Positions 17,809 to 26,077 of a DNA stretch of 64,000 nucleotides are shown here, one piece after another. Under the pieces are notes generated by a model that saw only the letters and a list, made by a program, of their open reading frames with translations, searched no databases and was not told where the DNA came from. Both the position numbers and the translations under genes were made by a program. Source of the DNA: Thiocapsa sp. KS1 (GTDB lineage: Bacteria > Pseudomonadota > Gammaproteobacteria > Chromatiales > Chromatiaceae); contig NZ_LN848257.1 in the NCBI RefSeq assembly GCF_001499735.1, forward strand, positions 3,153,197-3,217,196. The letters run 5' to 3'. How positions within the stretch are numbered: the stretch's first letter is position 1; the number at the start of each line of letters is the position of its first letter.

Positions 17809-19647
17809 ATGTCGCAGGACCTTCTGATTGTTCTTCTCATGCTCGGCGCCGCGATCCTGATGTTCGCGATCAACAGGCCGCGGGTAGATGCCGTGGCCCT
17901 CATCATGATGGTGGCCTTGCCCTTCACGGGCGTGATCACGGTGCAGGAGGCGATCGCCGGTTTCAGCAATCCAAACATCGTCCTGATCGCGGCGATGTTC
18001 GTGATCGGCGAGGCGCTCGCCCGCACCGGGGTGGCGCGCGGCATCGGCGACTGGTTGGCCGAGCGGGGCGGCAACAGTGCCTGGCGGCTTCTGGTGCTGC
18101 TGATGCTCTCGGTGGGCCTTCTCGGCTCGGTCATGAGCTCGACCGGGGTGGTCGCCATCTTCATCCCGGTGGTGCTGCGGATCGCGAGCCGGCGCCGCAT
18201 CCCGGCGAGCCAGCTGATGATGCCGATGGCCTATGCGGCGCTCATCAGCGGCATGATGACCTTGGTCGCCACCTCGCCCAATCTGGTCATCAACTACGAG
18301 CTTGTCCGCACCGGCGCGGAGGGGTTCAACTTCTTCTCCTTCACGCCGTTCGGGTTGCCAATCCTGCTGGTGGCGACACTCTACATGCTCATCACGCAGC
18401 GCTGGCTTCGGCCCAAGACGGCCGAGGCACCGACTGCGCGAATGCGCCCGAAGCTGATGCAGTGGGTCGAGCGCTACCGGCTCGCCGATCGCGAGTATCG
18501 GGTGCGCGTACGCCCGGACTCGCCCTTGCTCGGCAAGACGCTGGGGGAGCTTGATCTGCCCGCGAAAATCGGTGTGCGGATCGTCCTGATCGAGCGCGGT
18601 CTCGGGCGTTCGCGCCGATTGCTCCCGCGCACGCCGCAGACCGTTGTGCAGGCGCACGATATCCTCTTGATCGACGTCGATCTCGAGGAGAAGCGCATCG
18701 ACGTGGCCGAGTTCTGCGAGCGCTACGGGGTCGAGCAGCTTCCGCGCACGGGCCGCTATTTCGTCGATCGGTCGCAGGACATCGGCATGGTGGAGATCAT
18801 GATCGCGGACGAGTCGCGCTTTGCCGGCAAAACGATCGCGGAGGCGGAGCTGATGGTCCGCTCCGAGATGACGGTGGTCGGAATGCGCCGCGGCCCCGAT
18901 GCGCACGCACCGCACGGTCTGCGTGCGAAGACACTCAAGATCGGCGATACGCTGCTGCTCGTCGGACCCTGGAAGACGATCCGCCGTCTGCAGGACGACA
19001 CGCGCGACCTCATCGTGCTGAACCTCCCGAGGGAGTTCGACGAATACCTGCCGGCGGCCAAGCGCGCGCCCTATGCGCTCCTCACGCTCGGCGTGGTAGT
19101 CGCCTTGATGGCAAGCGGCCTGGTCCCGAACGTCCAGGCCGCGCTGATCGGCTGTCTCCTCATGGGGCTGTTTCGCTGCATCGATCTGGACAAGGCGTAC
19201 CGCGCGATCCAGCTCAGAAGTATCGTGATGATCGTGGGCATGATGCCCTTTGCCCTCGCCCTGGACCGCACGGGCGGGGTCGACATCGCGGCCAATGCCT
19301 TGGTGGACTGGATCGGGAGTGCCGGTCCCTACGTGGTGCTCGGCGTCTTGTTCGCGATTACGGTGCTGCTGGGCCTCTTCATCGTGAACACGGCCAACGC
19401 GGTCCTGATGATCCCGATTGCACTCGCAGTCGCCGACGCCCTGGACGCATCACCCTACCCATTCGCCATGATCATCGCATTGGCGGCATCGAGCGCCTTC
19501 ATGACGCCCATCTCGCCGATCAACACCTTGGTCGCAACCGCGGGCAACTACACCTTTGCGGATTTCATTCGGATCGGCTTGCCCCTGACGCTCTTAGTGA
19601 TGATGATGAGCGTGCTCTTGGTGCCTTGGCTGCTGCCGCTGTATTAA
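17809..19647 (+). CDS. SLC13-type permease with two RCK_C domains
   Basis: A 612-residue secondary transporter of the SLC13/DASS (YfbS-like) group. An N-terminal block of helices (1-205) is followed by two soluble RCK_C (TrkA-C) domains, about 225-315 (SPLLGKTLGELDLPAKIGV) and 325-405 (RFAGKTIAEAELMVRSEMTVVG), and then a second block of helices (430-612). The last block holds the substrate-loop SSAFMTPISPINTLVA; the N-terminal counterpart is ATSPNLVINYEL. Such proteins move sulfate, phosphate or dicarboxylates with sodium. It opens a tight operon: the next gene begins 3 nt after its stop. Confidence 0.88.
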   Translation: MSQDLLIVLLMLGAAILMFAINRPRVDAVALIMMVALPFTGVITVQEAIAGFSNPNIVLIAAMFVIGEALARTGVARGIGDWLAERGGNSAWRLLVLLMLSVGLLGSVMSSTGVVAIFIPVVLRIASRRRIPASQLMMPMAYAALISGMMTLVATSPNLVINYELVRTGAEGFNFFSFTPFGLPILLVATLYMLITQRWLRPKTAEAPTARMRPKLMQWVERYRLADREYRVRVRPDSPLLGKTLGELDLPAKIGVRIVLIERGLGRSRRLLPRTPQTVVQAHDILLIDVDLEEKRIDVAEFCERYGVEQLPRTGRYFVDRSQDIGMVEIMIADESRFAGKTIAEAELMVRSEMTVVGMRRGPDAHAPHGLRAKTLKIGDTLLLVGPWKTIRRLQDDTRDLIVLNLPREFDEYLPAAKRAPYALLTLGVVVALMASGLVPNVQAALIGCLLMGLFRCIDLDKAYRAIQLRSIVMIVGMMPFALALDRTGGVDIAANALVDWIGSAGPYVVLGVLFAITVLLGLFIVNTANAVLMIPIALAVADALDASPYPFAMIIALAASSAFMTPISPINTLVATAGNYTFADFIRIGLPLTLLVMMMSVLLVPWLLPLY

Positions 19648-19650
19648 CCG

Positions 19651-21219
19651 ATGACGATCCGCCGACCAACCCGCGTGACCCATCTCTTTCCGAGACGACT
19701 GGCCTCGTTTCGATTTGCCATCCTGCTCCTCTTCCTGGTCCCGATGATGGTCACGGTCATGGCTATCGTCTATAAGATGTCGGAGCGTGCGGAGTCGGTG
19801 GTGTATCAACTGTCGAGCCGGATCGTCGAGGAGATCGGGGAGAAGGTGGTCGCACGCGCCGCCGGCATCGTGCGGACGGCGGAAGGCCACCTCCTGTCGA
19901 ACGCCGCTGTCGCCGCGGCAACGCGCGTCATCCCCGGACAGGTCCTCTTCTCCGACCTCTTCTGGCAACAGGTGGTCTTCGCCCCGGAGCTGACCGGCAT
20001 CTATATCGCCGACCGGGCCGGCAACTTCGTGCAGGCCCGGACCGAGCCCGAGCCCGCGACCCGGGTCATCGACCGCGGGGTCACGCCGCCGACGGAGCGC
20101 ATCATCGTCCGCGATCGCGACTACCGACCCCTCGCGCACCTCGAGCGGGAGCCCGCATTCGACCCGCGCGAGCGCCCCTGGTACGTCAACACGCGCCCGG
20201 AGCGGCACCTGCAATGGACCGACGCCTATCGGTTCAGCGGCTCCGGCCGCTTGGGGATCACGGCGACCTACCCGCTCCTGGACGGCGAGGGCCGTATCCT
20301 GGCCGTGCTGGGTGCGGACGCGACGCTCGACAGCCTCTCGGCGTTTCTCTCGCGCCAGGACATCGGACCCAACAGCGCGGCCTTCCTGCTCGACGATCGC
20401 GATTGCGTTATTGCCTATCCGCATCACCTCCAGCTCGACGTCCGCTCGGAGGGCGCTTCGGCAGGAGGCTCGGACATTGGCTCGGCGGAAGCCGATGGCC
20501 TGCCGACGACCCACGAGATCAGGCTGCCTTGGGTCAGGAACGCCCTGACCTCGATCGGACCCTTCGGCGCCGCGGCCCGATCCGACCACGCCTATCGGTC
20601 CGTCACGGACGGTCGGACCTATCTCGCACATGTGATCTCTTTCGGCGAGGGGTTCGGCCTGCCGTGGCGGCTGGTCATCGTCTTGGACGAGGCGGATCTT
20701 CTGAGCGAGGCGCAGCGCGCCCTGCAGGAATCCATCGTGGTCTCGGCGATCATCGTCATGCTGGCACTCTTCGTGGTCTATCCGATGGCGGCGACCTTTG
20801 CCGAGTCCGTCGAGCAGCTCACCCGCAACACCCAGCTGCTGCGTCTGTTCCGGCCCGGCGAGGTCGTGCCGGTCAAGTCGGCATTTCGCGAAATCCGCGA
20901 GATGGACCAGGCGATCTGCGGCATGCGCGATACGATGGTGCTCGTGGAGAGTCGGTTGCCGACAGAGGTCGTCCGGCAGCTGGCGACCGGGACCCTCGCC
21001 ACCGATGAACCTGAATTCGTCCGCTTGTGTGAGCTGGGTTTTTCAAAGTACCGTGCAGGCGCTTGGGACGAGGCCATCGCGGCCTTCAGCGAGGCTCGGC
21101 GCTATGCCGCCGACGATCGGGTGTGTGCGCTCTTGATCGCGCACTGCGAGCGGCTCCGGTCCGGCGGCGGGCCGCCCGATCCCGGCGATCCGAACGATCC
21201 GATCATGACCCGAGCTTGA
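19651..21219 (+). CDS. Cache-domain membrane receptor without output domain
   Basis: A 522-residue protein with helix 1 at about 21-43, a large periplasmic double-Cache region (about 45-345, with REPAFDPRERPWYV, WTDAYRFSGSGRLGITATYP and VLGADATLDSLSAFL, all typical of dCache ligand pockets), and helix 2 at about 352-375. The cytoplasmic part has a coil ending in MVLVESRLPTEVVRQLATG, then a TPR-like segment (FSKYRAGAWDEAIAAFSEARRY). In Cache or CHASE-type adenylate cyclases a very similar linker and tail flank the cyclase domain, which is absent here. No kinase, MCP or GGDEF domain is present. Confidence 0.8.
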   Translation: MTIRRPTRVTHLFPRRLASFRFAILLLFLVPMMVTVMAIVYKMSERAESVVYQLSSRIVEEIGEKVVARAAGIVRTAEGHLLSNAAVAAATRVIPGQVLFSDLFWQQVVFAPELTGIYIADRAGNFVQARTEPEPATRVIDRGVTPPTERIIVRDRDYRPLAHLEREPAFDPRERPWYVNTRPERHLQWTDAYRFSGSGRLGITATYPLLDGEGRILAVLGADATLDSLSAFLSRQDIGPNSAAFLLDDRDCVIAYPHHLQLDVRSEGASAGGSDIGSAEADGLPTTHEIRLPWVRNALTSIGPFGAAARSDHAYRSVTDGRTYLAHVISFGEGFGLPWRLVIVLDEADLLSEAQRALQESIVVSAIIVMLALFVVYPMAATFAESVEQLTRNTQLLRLFRPGEVVPVKSAFREIREMDQAICGMRDTMVLVESRLPTEVVRQLATGTLATDEPEFVRLCELGFSKYRAGAWDEAIAAFSEARRYAADDRVCALLIAHCERLRSGGGPPDPGDPNDPIMTRA

Positions 21220-21235
21220 CGAGGACGCCTTCCTC

Positions 21236-21775
21236 ATGGCCGATGAAGAACGCATCGACGAGGCGATCGACCGCCTGCAACGGGTCATCCGCTTGCTCGG
21301 CGAGCGACAAGAGTTTCTCGATCGACGGATCTCGGTGCTGTCGAGGCTGGCGCTGTTCGATCTCTTCGCCGTCGTCCTGACGATCTCTCTGCTGGTCATC
21401 ATCCTGTCGGTTCAAGCGCCCGAGCTTCGCAATGCCGTGGCGACCATGAACATCCACTTCGGCGTCATGTCGGACGACATGTACAGTATTCGCCGCAGCA
21501 TGGTCCGGATGACCGAGGATGTCGCCAGTTTGCCCGGGATCATCGCTCAGGTCGACCACATCCAGGGCCATGTCGGGCAGATGAGCGGCAGGGTCGGGAC
21601 CATCACCGAGCGCGTGGCGACCATGAATGCGAACATCGGCCTCATGACCCTGCAGGTGAACGACATGAGTCTGTCGTTCGCCGTGATGGACGACAGCGTC
21701 ATGCGGTTGATGCAGGACGTTAATCACATGTCCAAGCCGATGCGCTTCTTCAACCAGATGAACCCGTTTCGCTGA
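21236..21775 (+). CDS. membrane-anchored methionine-rich coiled-coil protein 1
   Basis: A 179-residue protein: a charged cytoplasmic helix (1-36), one membrane helix (about 38-60, LFDLFAVVLTISLLVIILSV), and a long outer segment (61-179) predicted as continuous helix/coiled coil with many methionines at heptad-like positions, ending in VMRLMQDVNHMSKPMRFF. It is a paralog of the next gene: both share the topology and the tail pattern V-[NS]-D-M-S-[LV]-x-F and D-V-[ND]-x-M-[SA]-[KR]-P. It lies 16 nt after the Cache gene. Not recognised from a named family; a structural or signalling partner of the receptor is inference. Confidence 0.75.
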   Translation: MADEERIDEAIDRLQRVIRLLGERQEFLDRRISVLSRLALFDLFAVVLTISLLVIILSVQAPELRNAVATMNIHFGVMSDDMYSIRRSMVRMTEDVASLPGIIAQVDHIQGHVGQMSGRVGTITERVATMNANIGLMTLQVNDMSLSFAVMDDSVMRLMQDVNHMSKPMRFFNQMNPFR

Positions 21776-21794
21776 ACCGATCAGAAACACGGAT

Positions 21795-22313
21795 ATGCTC
21801 GACAATGCACAGACCGATCGGATCATCGAGATCCTCAAAGGCACGGAAGCGGACCTGACTCAACGCATCCGCGAGCAGAGAAAGGCCGGTCGCAAGGCGA
21901 TCGCGCCCCGCGTCTTCTTCGTACTGATCGGCATCCTGGCCCTCGCCAACCTCTATTTCGTCAATCAACTGATGATGGAGACCCGGGCCATCATCGCCAA
22001 CCTGAACGAGATGTACGGCCATTTCGCAACCGTCTCGGGACGCATGTCCGAGATTCGCGACGACATGACCCGCATGGAGCAGGAGGTCCGTCTCATGCCC
22101 GTGCTGCGCGAGCAGATGGAGGCATTGGCAATGCAGGTGGCGCAGATGAACGAAGATGTCGGCGCAATGACCGGCCATCTCGTGGAGATGGAGCAGCGGG
22201 TCGGCGGGATGACGACCAGCGTCTCGGACATGAGTGTCCGCTTCCGGGCACTGAATCAAAAGGTCGGCCAGATGGGTCTGGATGTGGACCAGATGGCGCG
22301 GCCTGTACCTTGA
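21795..22313 (+). CDS. membrane-anchored methionine-rich coiled-coil protein 2
   Basis: A 172-residue paralog of the preceding gene, 19 nt downstream. The N-terminal cytoplasmic helix is rich in Arg/Lys (1-37), the membrane helix is at about 39-60 (VFFVLIGILALANLYFV), and the outer region (61-172) is a heptad-patterned coil with frequent methionines (VAQMNEDVGAMTGHLVEMEQ) and the shared C-terminal DVDQMARP motif. Two tandem related coils of equal length suggest a heteromeric bundle. The coil also resembles the helical stalk of chemoreceptors without a signalling tip. Function unknown; it closes the four-gene unit. Confidence 0.75.
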   Translation: MLDNAQTDRIIEILKGTEADLTQRIREQRKAGRKAIAPRVFFVLIGILALANLYFVNQLMMETRAIIANLNEMYGHFATVSGRMSEIRDDMTRMEQEVRLMPVLREQMEALAMQVAQMNEDVGAMTGHLVEMEQRVGGMTTSVSDMSVRFRALNQKVGQMGLDVDQMARPVP

Positions 22314-22342
22314 CAGGCCGAGGGCGATCACCCTTCGTACTC

Positions 22343-22419
22343 GTAGGTTGTGCTGACGATAGGAAGCACAACGTCCGCCGACGGTCGGGTGCGCCTCGCA
22401 CGACTCGATAAAACCTACG
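22343..22419. repeat. palindromic repeat with 26-nt hairpin, copy 1
   Basis: GTAGGTT (22343) and AACCTAC (22413-22419) enclose a hairpin, GTTGTGCT-GACGATAGGA-AGCACAAC, at 22347-22372. The same hairpin, with the loop on the opposite strand, occurs at 56908 and 61710. It sits just after the four-gene unit, where a transcript end is expected. Confidence 0.7.
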
Positions 22420-22495
22420 GCCCTCGTGGCGTGCAGCGATCCGTTGCGCGGCTTGGTTTAAACGTTTCGGGACATCACTCAAGAGGAGAGACACG

Positions 22496-22858
22496 ATGAA
22501 CTTCAAGCAATGGGGCGAGCTTCCGGGTTTAGGATTCCGTTTCGCCCGCCCGGCACTGCTTGCCGGCACATCCGTGCTGCTGGCCGCCTGCGCATCGAGC
22601 GGCGAGCACGTGACCGGGGTCATGCAGATCACGCTCAAGCCCGGAGAGACCGGCACCTGTCAATCGAGTCCCTGCCAAGTCTCGCTCGTGATGCCGCCCG
22701 GCACCGGTACCTATGAGGTGACCGGGAACGAGGTCAAGATCGGCGACTTCCCGGCCGGGCAGACCGTCTCCCTCGGCAGCCTGTTCGGAAGCAACGCGAT
22801 CAAGATCGTCGGCGCCGACGTCCCGCCTGCGTATGTCTACATCCCGCGAGACCTGTGA
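22496..22858 (+). CDS. small lipoprotein, function unknown
   Basis: A 120-residue exported lipoprotein. An N-terminal region with Arg/Lys precedes a hydrophobic stretch and the lipobox VLLAAC (Cys32). The mature part is about 88 residues of beta-rich sequence with a disulfide-capable pair (CQSSPC) and a C-terminal AYVYIPRDL strand. Ser follows shortly after the acylated Cys, without Asp at +2, which favours the outer membrane. A strong AGAGGAGAG ribosome site precedes the ATG. No family recognised; it is a single gene between a repeat and gltS on the other strand. Confidence 0.7.
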   Translation: MNFKQWGELPGLGFRFARPALLAGTSVLLAACASSGEHVTGVMQITLKPGETGTCQSSPCQVSLVMPPGTGTYEVTGNEVKIGDFPAGQTVSLGSLFGSNAIKIVGADVPPAYVYIPRDL

Positions 22859-22922
22859 GTCGCACCCAAACGCGAGAAGTGCCCCGAGGATCGGTGGATC
22901 CGTCGGGGCTGCGTCGGTCGGC

Positions 22923-24167
22923 TTATCCCGAAAACGTCCTGAGGAAGAAGGGGATCACCATCGCATTGGTCAGGTCGATGAAGAAGGCCGAGACCAGGGG
23001 CACGATGATGAACGCCCGATGCGACGGTCCGAAACGCTGGGTCACTGCCGCCATGTTGGCCATAGCCGTGGGTGTGGAGCCGAGCGTGACGCCGCCGAAC
23101 CCGGCCGAGACGACCGCTGCGTCGTAGTTCTTGCCCATCAAAGGGAACAGGACAAAGAGGGTCACCACGACCGCCAGCACGAACTGGGCTGCCAGGATGG
23201 TGAAGATCGGCCCGGCCAGATCGATCAGGGTCCAGAGCTGCATGCTCATCAACGACATGGCGAGGAAGGCACCGAGCGAGATGTCGGCGATCAGCGCAAC
23301 CGCGGGGGTCCGTGTCGGCCAAGTCACCCCGCTCCATTTGGAGAAATTCTTGGGCACCAGATTGGTGATGAGGATGCCCGCGAAGAGACAGGTCACGAAG
23401 AGCGGCAGCATGAGACCGGCCTCCGCAATCGCCTTGTTCAGCGCGAAGCCGATGATGATGCAGATATGGATGGCGAGCACGGCGCCCAGAAAGTCCATGT
23501 GATCGACGCCTGCCTTGCGCTGCTTCTCGGACAGCCCGACATCCTGTACCTCTTCGACGACCTGCGCCGCGGGCGTAAGCTTGTGGCGCGTGATGAGGAA
23601 CTTGGCGATCGGGCCGCCCATGACGCTGGCGAGGATCAGGCCGAAGGTCGCGCTGGCAATGCCGATCTCCATCGCGTTGCTGATTCCGAAATTCTCGGCG
23701 ATCGACGGCGCCCAGGCGATGGTCGTGCCATGCCCGCCGATCAAGGACATGCTGCCCCCGACCACGCCGACCGCCGCCGGTAGGTCGAAGAGCGAGGCCA
23801 CGCCGATCCCGGTGAGATTCTGCGCGAACATAAAGGCGATCGTGATGGCCAGCAGGATCAAGAGCGGGCGACCGCCGGCCAGCAGATCGCGTGCGCTGGC
23901 ATTGATGCCGATGGTGGTGAAGAAATAGACCAGCAGGATATCGCGCGCGCGCAGTTCGAACTCTATCGCGTGCCCGGAGGCGAGGTAAAGCAGCCCGAAG
24001 AGGACCGAGAAAAGCAGCCCGCCGGTCACCGGCTCCGGGATGCTGAACTCGCGCAGAAAACCGATCTTGGTGTTCAGCAGCTTGCCGACGAACAGCACCA
24101 CGATGCCGATCGTCACGGCCAGGAATGAATCGATCCGGATGATACCGTCCAACAGCTCCATACTCAT
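22923..24167 (-). CDS. gltS: sodium/glutamate symporter GltS
   Basis: A 414-residue inner-membrane glutamate:sodium symporter of normal length. Both inverted-repeat pore loops are visible: VVGGSMSLIGGHGTTIAWAP in the first half and SAGFGGVTLGSTPTAMANM in the second, the conserved GGG/GHGT and GSTPTA loops of the ESS family. The ATG at 24167 (GAGG 4 nt upstream) or the ATG at 24161 (spacing about 10) could be used. It is a monocistronic gene, convergent with the lipoprotein gene. Confidence 0.92.
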   Translation of the reverse strand: MSMELLDGIIRIDSFLAVTIGIVVLFVGKLLNTKIGFLREFSIPEPVTGGLLFSVLFGLLYLASGHAIEFELRARDILLVYFFTTIGINASARDLLAGGRPLLILLAITIAFMFAQNLTGIGVASLFDLPAAVGVVGGSMSLIGGHGTTIAWAPSIAENFGISNAMEIGIASATFGLILASVMGGPIAKFLITRHKLTPAAQVVEEVQDVGLSEKQRKAGVDHMDFLGAVLAIHICIIIGFALNKAIAEAGLMLPLFVTCLFAGILITNLVPKNFSKWSGVTWPTRTPAVALIADISLGAFLAMSLMSMQLWTLIDLAGPIFTILAAQFVLAVVVTLFVLFPLMGKNYDAAVVSAGFGGVTLGSTPTAMANMAAVTQRFGPSHRAFIIVPLVSAFFIDLTNAMVIPFFLRTFSG

Positions 24168-24194
24168 GCCTCGTCGTTGTTGAGGGAAAAGCAC

Positions 24195-24671
24195 GCGCGT
24201 CCGCGCGGGTTCGGTCTATCCGCGCGTGCTGGCAGGTGCTTTAGCGTCTGAACCTGCGGTCGATGTCGATTCGGCCGGGGCCTGCCCGAGCTCGGCGAGT
24301 GTTGCGTTCGTTAGGCCGGCTGGTGCCAGCTCACTCGAACGAAGCGCGAGGATACCTGCTTGCCCGCATTCGATCCATTTGAGTGCGGTGCGGCTTCGGC
24401 GGATGATGCCCTTGTCAACGCGGCGGCATCGCTCACTAGACCGCCCACAGAAACCCTAAGGGACTTGTGACATCCGCTCCGCGGTGTCACGCAGGCCGCG
24501 CGGCGCTCTACGCCACGCGCCACTATGGTCGATGCTACGAACGAGGCAGAACGCGGCTTCTCGAGCACCTTTGAGGGTCGGAGCCGCGACGGCATGCGCA
24601 GCAGGAAAATCATCGCGTAGAGATTACCGACTACGCAGTTAAGTTCCGAAATTGATGACGGTGAATATCTC
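24195..24671. other. intergenic region with palindrome
   Basis: 477 bases between gltS and a VapB-like gene. I see no supported gene; frames crossing it are Ser/Arg-rich shadows. At 24467-24490 GTGACA and TGTCAC frame CCGCTCCGCGG, closely resembling the reverse complement of the perfect hairpin at 37083-37106. The antitoxin promoter should lie near its right end. Confidence 0.5.
24467..24490. repeat. GTGACA...TGTCAC palindrome
   Basis: A 24-nt imperfect palindrome, related in sequence and equal in length to the reverse complement of the perfect 10-bp-stem hairpin at 37083-37106. Confidence 0.5.
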
Positions 24672-24890
24672 ATGCAAGCCATAGAATTTGAAGCTCATCT
24701 GAAAGACGGCGTGATTCAACTGCCTCCGGCTTATCAACATTGGCATGAAGACCAGCCAGTCAAGGTGATTGTGCTGGCGGCCGAAACCGACGAGTCCAAG
24801 AACAAAGACATTAACCGTCATGCGGGAAAGATCGGCCTGACCCAAGATCCCTTGGTATTTCAAGACGTCGTGCGAGATGAATGGACGTGA
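24672..24890 (+). CDS. VapB-like antitoxin
   Basis: A 72-residue protein that overlaps the following PIN-domain gene by 10 nt, the classic antitoxin position. It begins MQAIEFEAHLKDGVIQLP, a short beta-hairpin DNA-binding start seen in proteins paired with PIN toxins, and ends in an acidic, probably disordered toxin-binding tail (FQDVVRDEWT). The antitoxin at 55226 begins almost identically (MQAIQFESHIDDGMIEVP), so the two are paralogs. DNA binding and autoregulation are inferred from the arrangement. Confidence 0.75.
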   Translation: MQAIEFEAHLKDGVIQLPPAYQHWHEDQPVKVIVLAAETDESKNKDINRHAGKIGLTQDPLVFQDVVRDEWT

Positions 24891-25273
24891 AGGTTGTTCT
24901 GGATACCAATGCGGTCTTGTATTTTCTCGCCGGCCGTCTTGCTCACGACTTGCCGCACGCCGAATTTTTTGTCTCTGCCATCACGGAAATGGAGTTGCTG
25001 TCCTATCCCTTATTGAGATCCAACGAGGAAGCAGAGATCCACGCCTTTCTGGACGATGTGACCATTGTTGACTTGACACGAGAGATCAAGGGATCCGCTA
25101 TCGCCCTGCGCCGTCAGTACAGGCTCAAATTGCCTGACGCAGTAATTGCAGCGACCGCTCTATACCTACAGGCGGAGCTTTACACCAATGACTCCACACT
25201 ATTGAGCATCCCGCTTCTGTCGGCGAAGGCTTTGGTGTTGCAACCAGACGAGGACTCGACGGATAAGCCGTAA
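24881..25273 (+). CDS. PIN-domain toxin (VapC-like)
   Basis: A 130-residue PIN-domain RNase. The acidic metal site is readable: LDTNAVLYFL (first Asp, residue 8), ITEMELLSYP (Glu), LPDAVIAATA (Asp of the third motif) and YTNDSTL (last Asp). Family members cleave tRNA or rRNA when released from the antitoxin. The ATG at 24881 lies inside the end of the antitoxin gene, so translation is coupled. It differs clearly from the PIN protein at 55456 although their antitoxins are close. Confidence 0.82.
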   Translation: MDVKVVLDTNAVLYFLAGRLAHDLPHAEFFVSAITEMELLSYPLLRSNEEAEIHAFLDDVTIVDLTREIKGSAIALRRQYRLKLPDAVIAATALYLQAELYTNDSTLLSIPLLSAKALVLQPDEDSTDKP

Positions 25274-25329
25274 CGATCGATCCCGTGACCAACGGGCTGC
25301 CAAAGACAAATGCATTTTTGGGATCACGT

Positions 25330-25641
25330 CTATACAGCCAAGTTCTCTGCCGTGTCGACATCCTCCATGGCACGGATCTGCTGATCATGCCACGCTGCAT
25401 AACTGGTCTAAGTGCCTTCGATCTTCCAGGATGTCCGGCCGTTGTCGGACCGGCCCAAGATAACAGCAGAGGCTGCACTCGGGGTTGAGAAAGGCGTATC
25501 TTCCGTTAGGACACCGAACGCCTTTCCGGGCGTGATATTGAGTTTGCCCAACCGTCGGAGTTTCGGGTGAAGCTTGGAATAGCCTTGCGCAGCGGTCGAC
25601 GTTTGCTCCAGTCGGCAGCGACTTTCGAGGCGATCAGCCAT
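25330..25641 (-). pseudogene. DUF4357-domain remnant with in-frame TAG
   Basis: On the minus strand the frame PFSTPSAASAVILGRSDNGR-TSWKIEGT matches the end of DUF4357 domains, which close many GIY-YIG and related proteins. A TAG at 25410-25408 follows, and then TSYAAWHDQQIRAMEDVD in the same frame before the next stop, exactly where the domain normally continues. The N-terminal nuclease region is missing; the frame begins at an ATG (25641) overlapping the end of the neighbouring broken gene. I read it as a decayed 3' fragment, but loss of only the last 25 residues might be tolerated. Confidence 0.6.
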
Positions 25642-25987
25642 TAGACGGCCAATCATGGACCGCGGCGTCGAGCTTGTCGCGCTGCGGATTGCCATGCTCC
25701 AGCCAATCGAACGCAAAAACGTCCATCTGCTTCCGAGCCAGATCCGAAGCGCCGGCACCGGTAAACCCAGCCCCCGGTAAGCCCGACTCCTGCTTGACCA
25801 CAGGAATAGTCAAAGGTGGCAGGTCCCGGATCAGGCAATAGGACTGAATAGGCTCGAGAAGCTCGTCAAGTCCAGCCGCCGGCACACCGATCAAGCGTAC
25901 CAGCATCATATAGGTCATGGTCTGCCGATTCCGAGCCGCCCAGGCCAGCACTGCCCGGATCTAGCTTGCCCGTTCTGATTTGGTCAT
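25634..25987 (-). pseudogene. small hypothetical gene broken by TAG at codon 9
   Basis: An ATG at 25987 with an AGAGGG ribosome site reads MTKSERAS, then TAG (25963-25961), then IRAVLAWAARNRQTMTYMML in the same frame on to a stop at 25634. The downstream part (IQSYCLIRDLPPLTIPVV, SGLPGAGF, VFAFDWL) belongs to a widespread small family of unknown function often found with restriction or mobile genes, whose members start ahead of the ARNRQTMTY region. A GTG at 25951 could restart translation, giving 105 residues. The reading frame is otherwise clean, so the change looks recent. Confidence 0.6.
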
Positions 25988-26077
25988 TAGGCGCACCCTC
26001 TTTGTCTGTTGAAGTCCTTGTCGATCTCGCCGATCGGTTTACCGGGGAGAATGCGAGCCGATAGGGTTCTCGTCGCC

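Noticed and set aside
25330..25987. Recoding of TAG as an amino acid
   Set aside because: TAG ends several intact genes in the window (patatin, RND pump, hemF), so general reassignment is not supported; the two internal TAGs are better read as gene decay.
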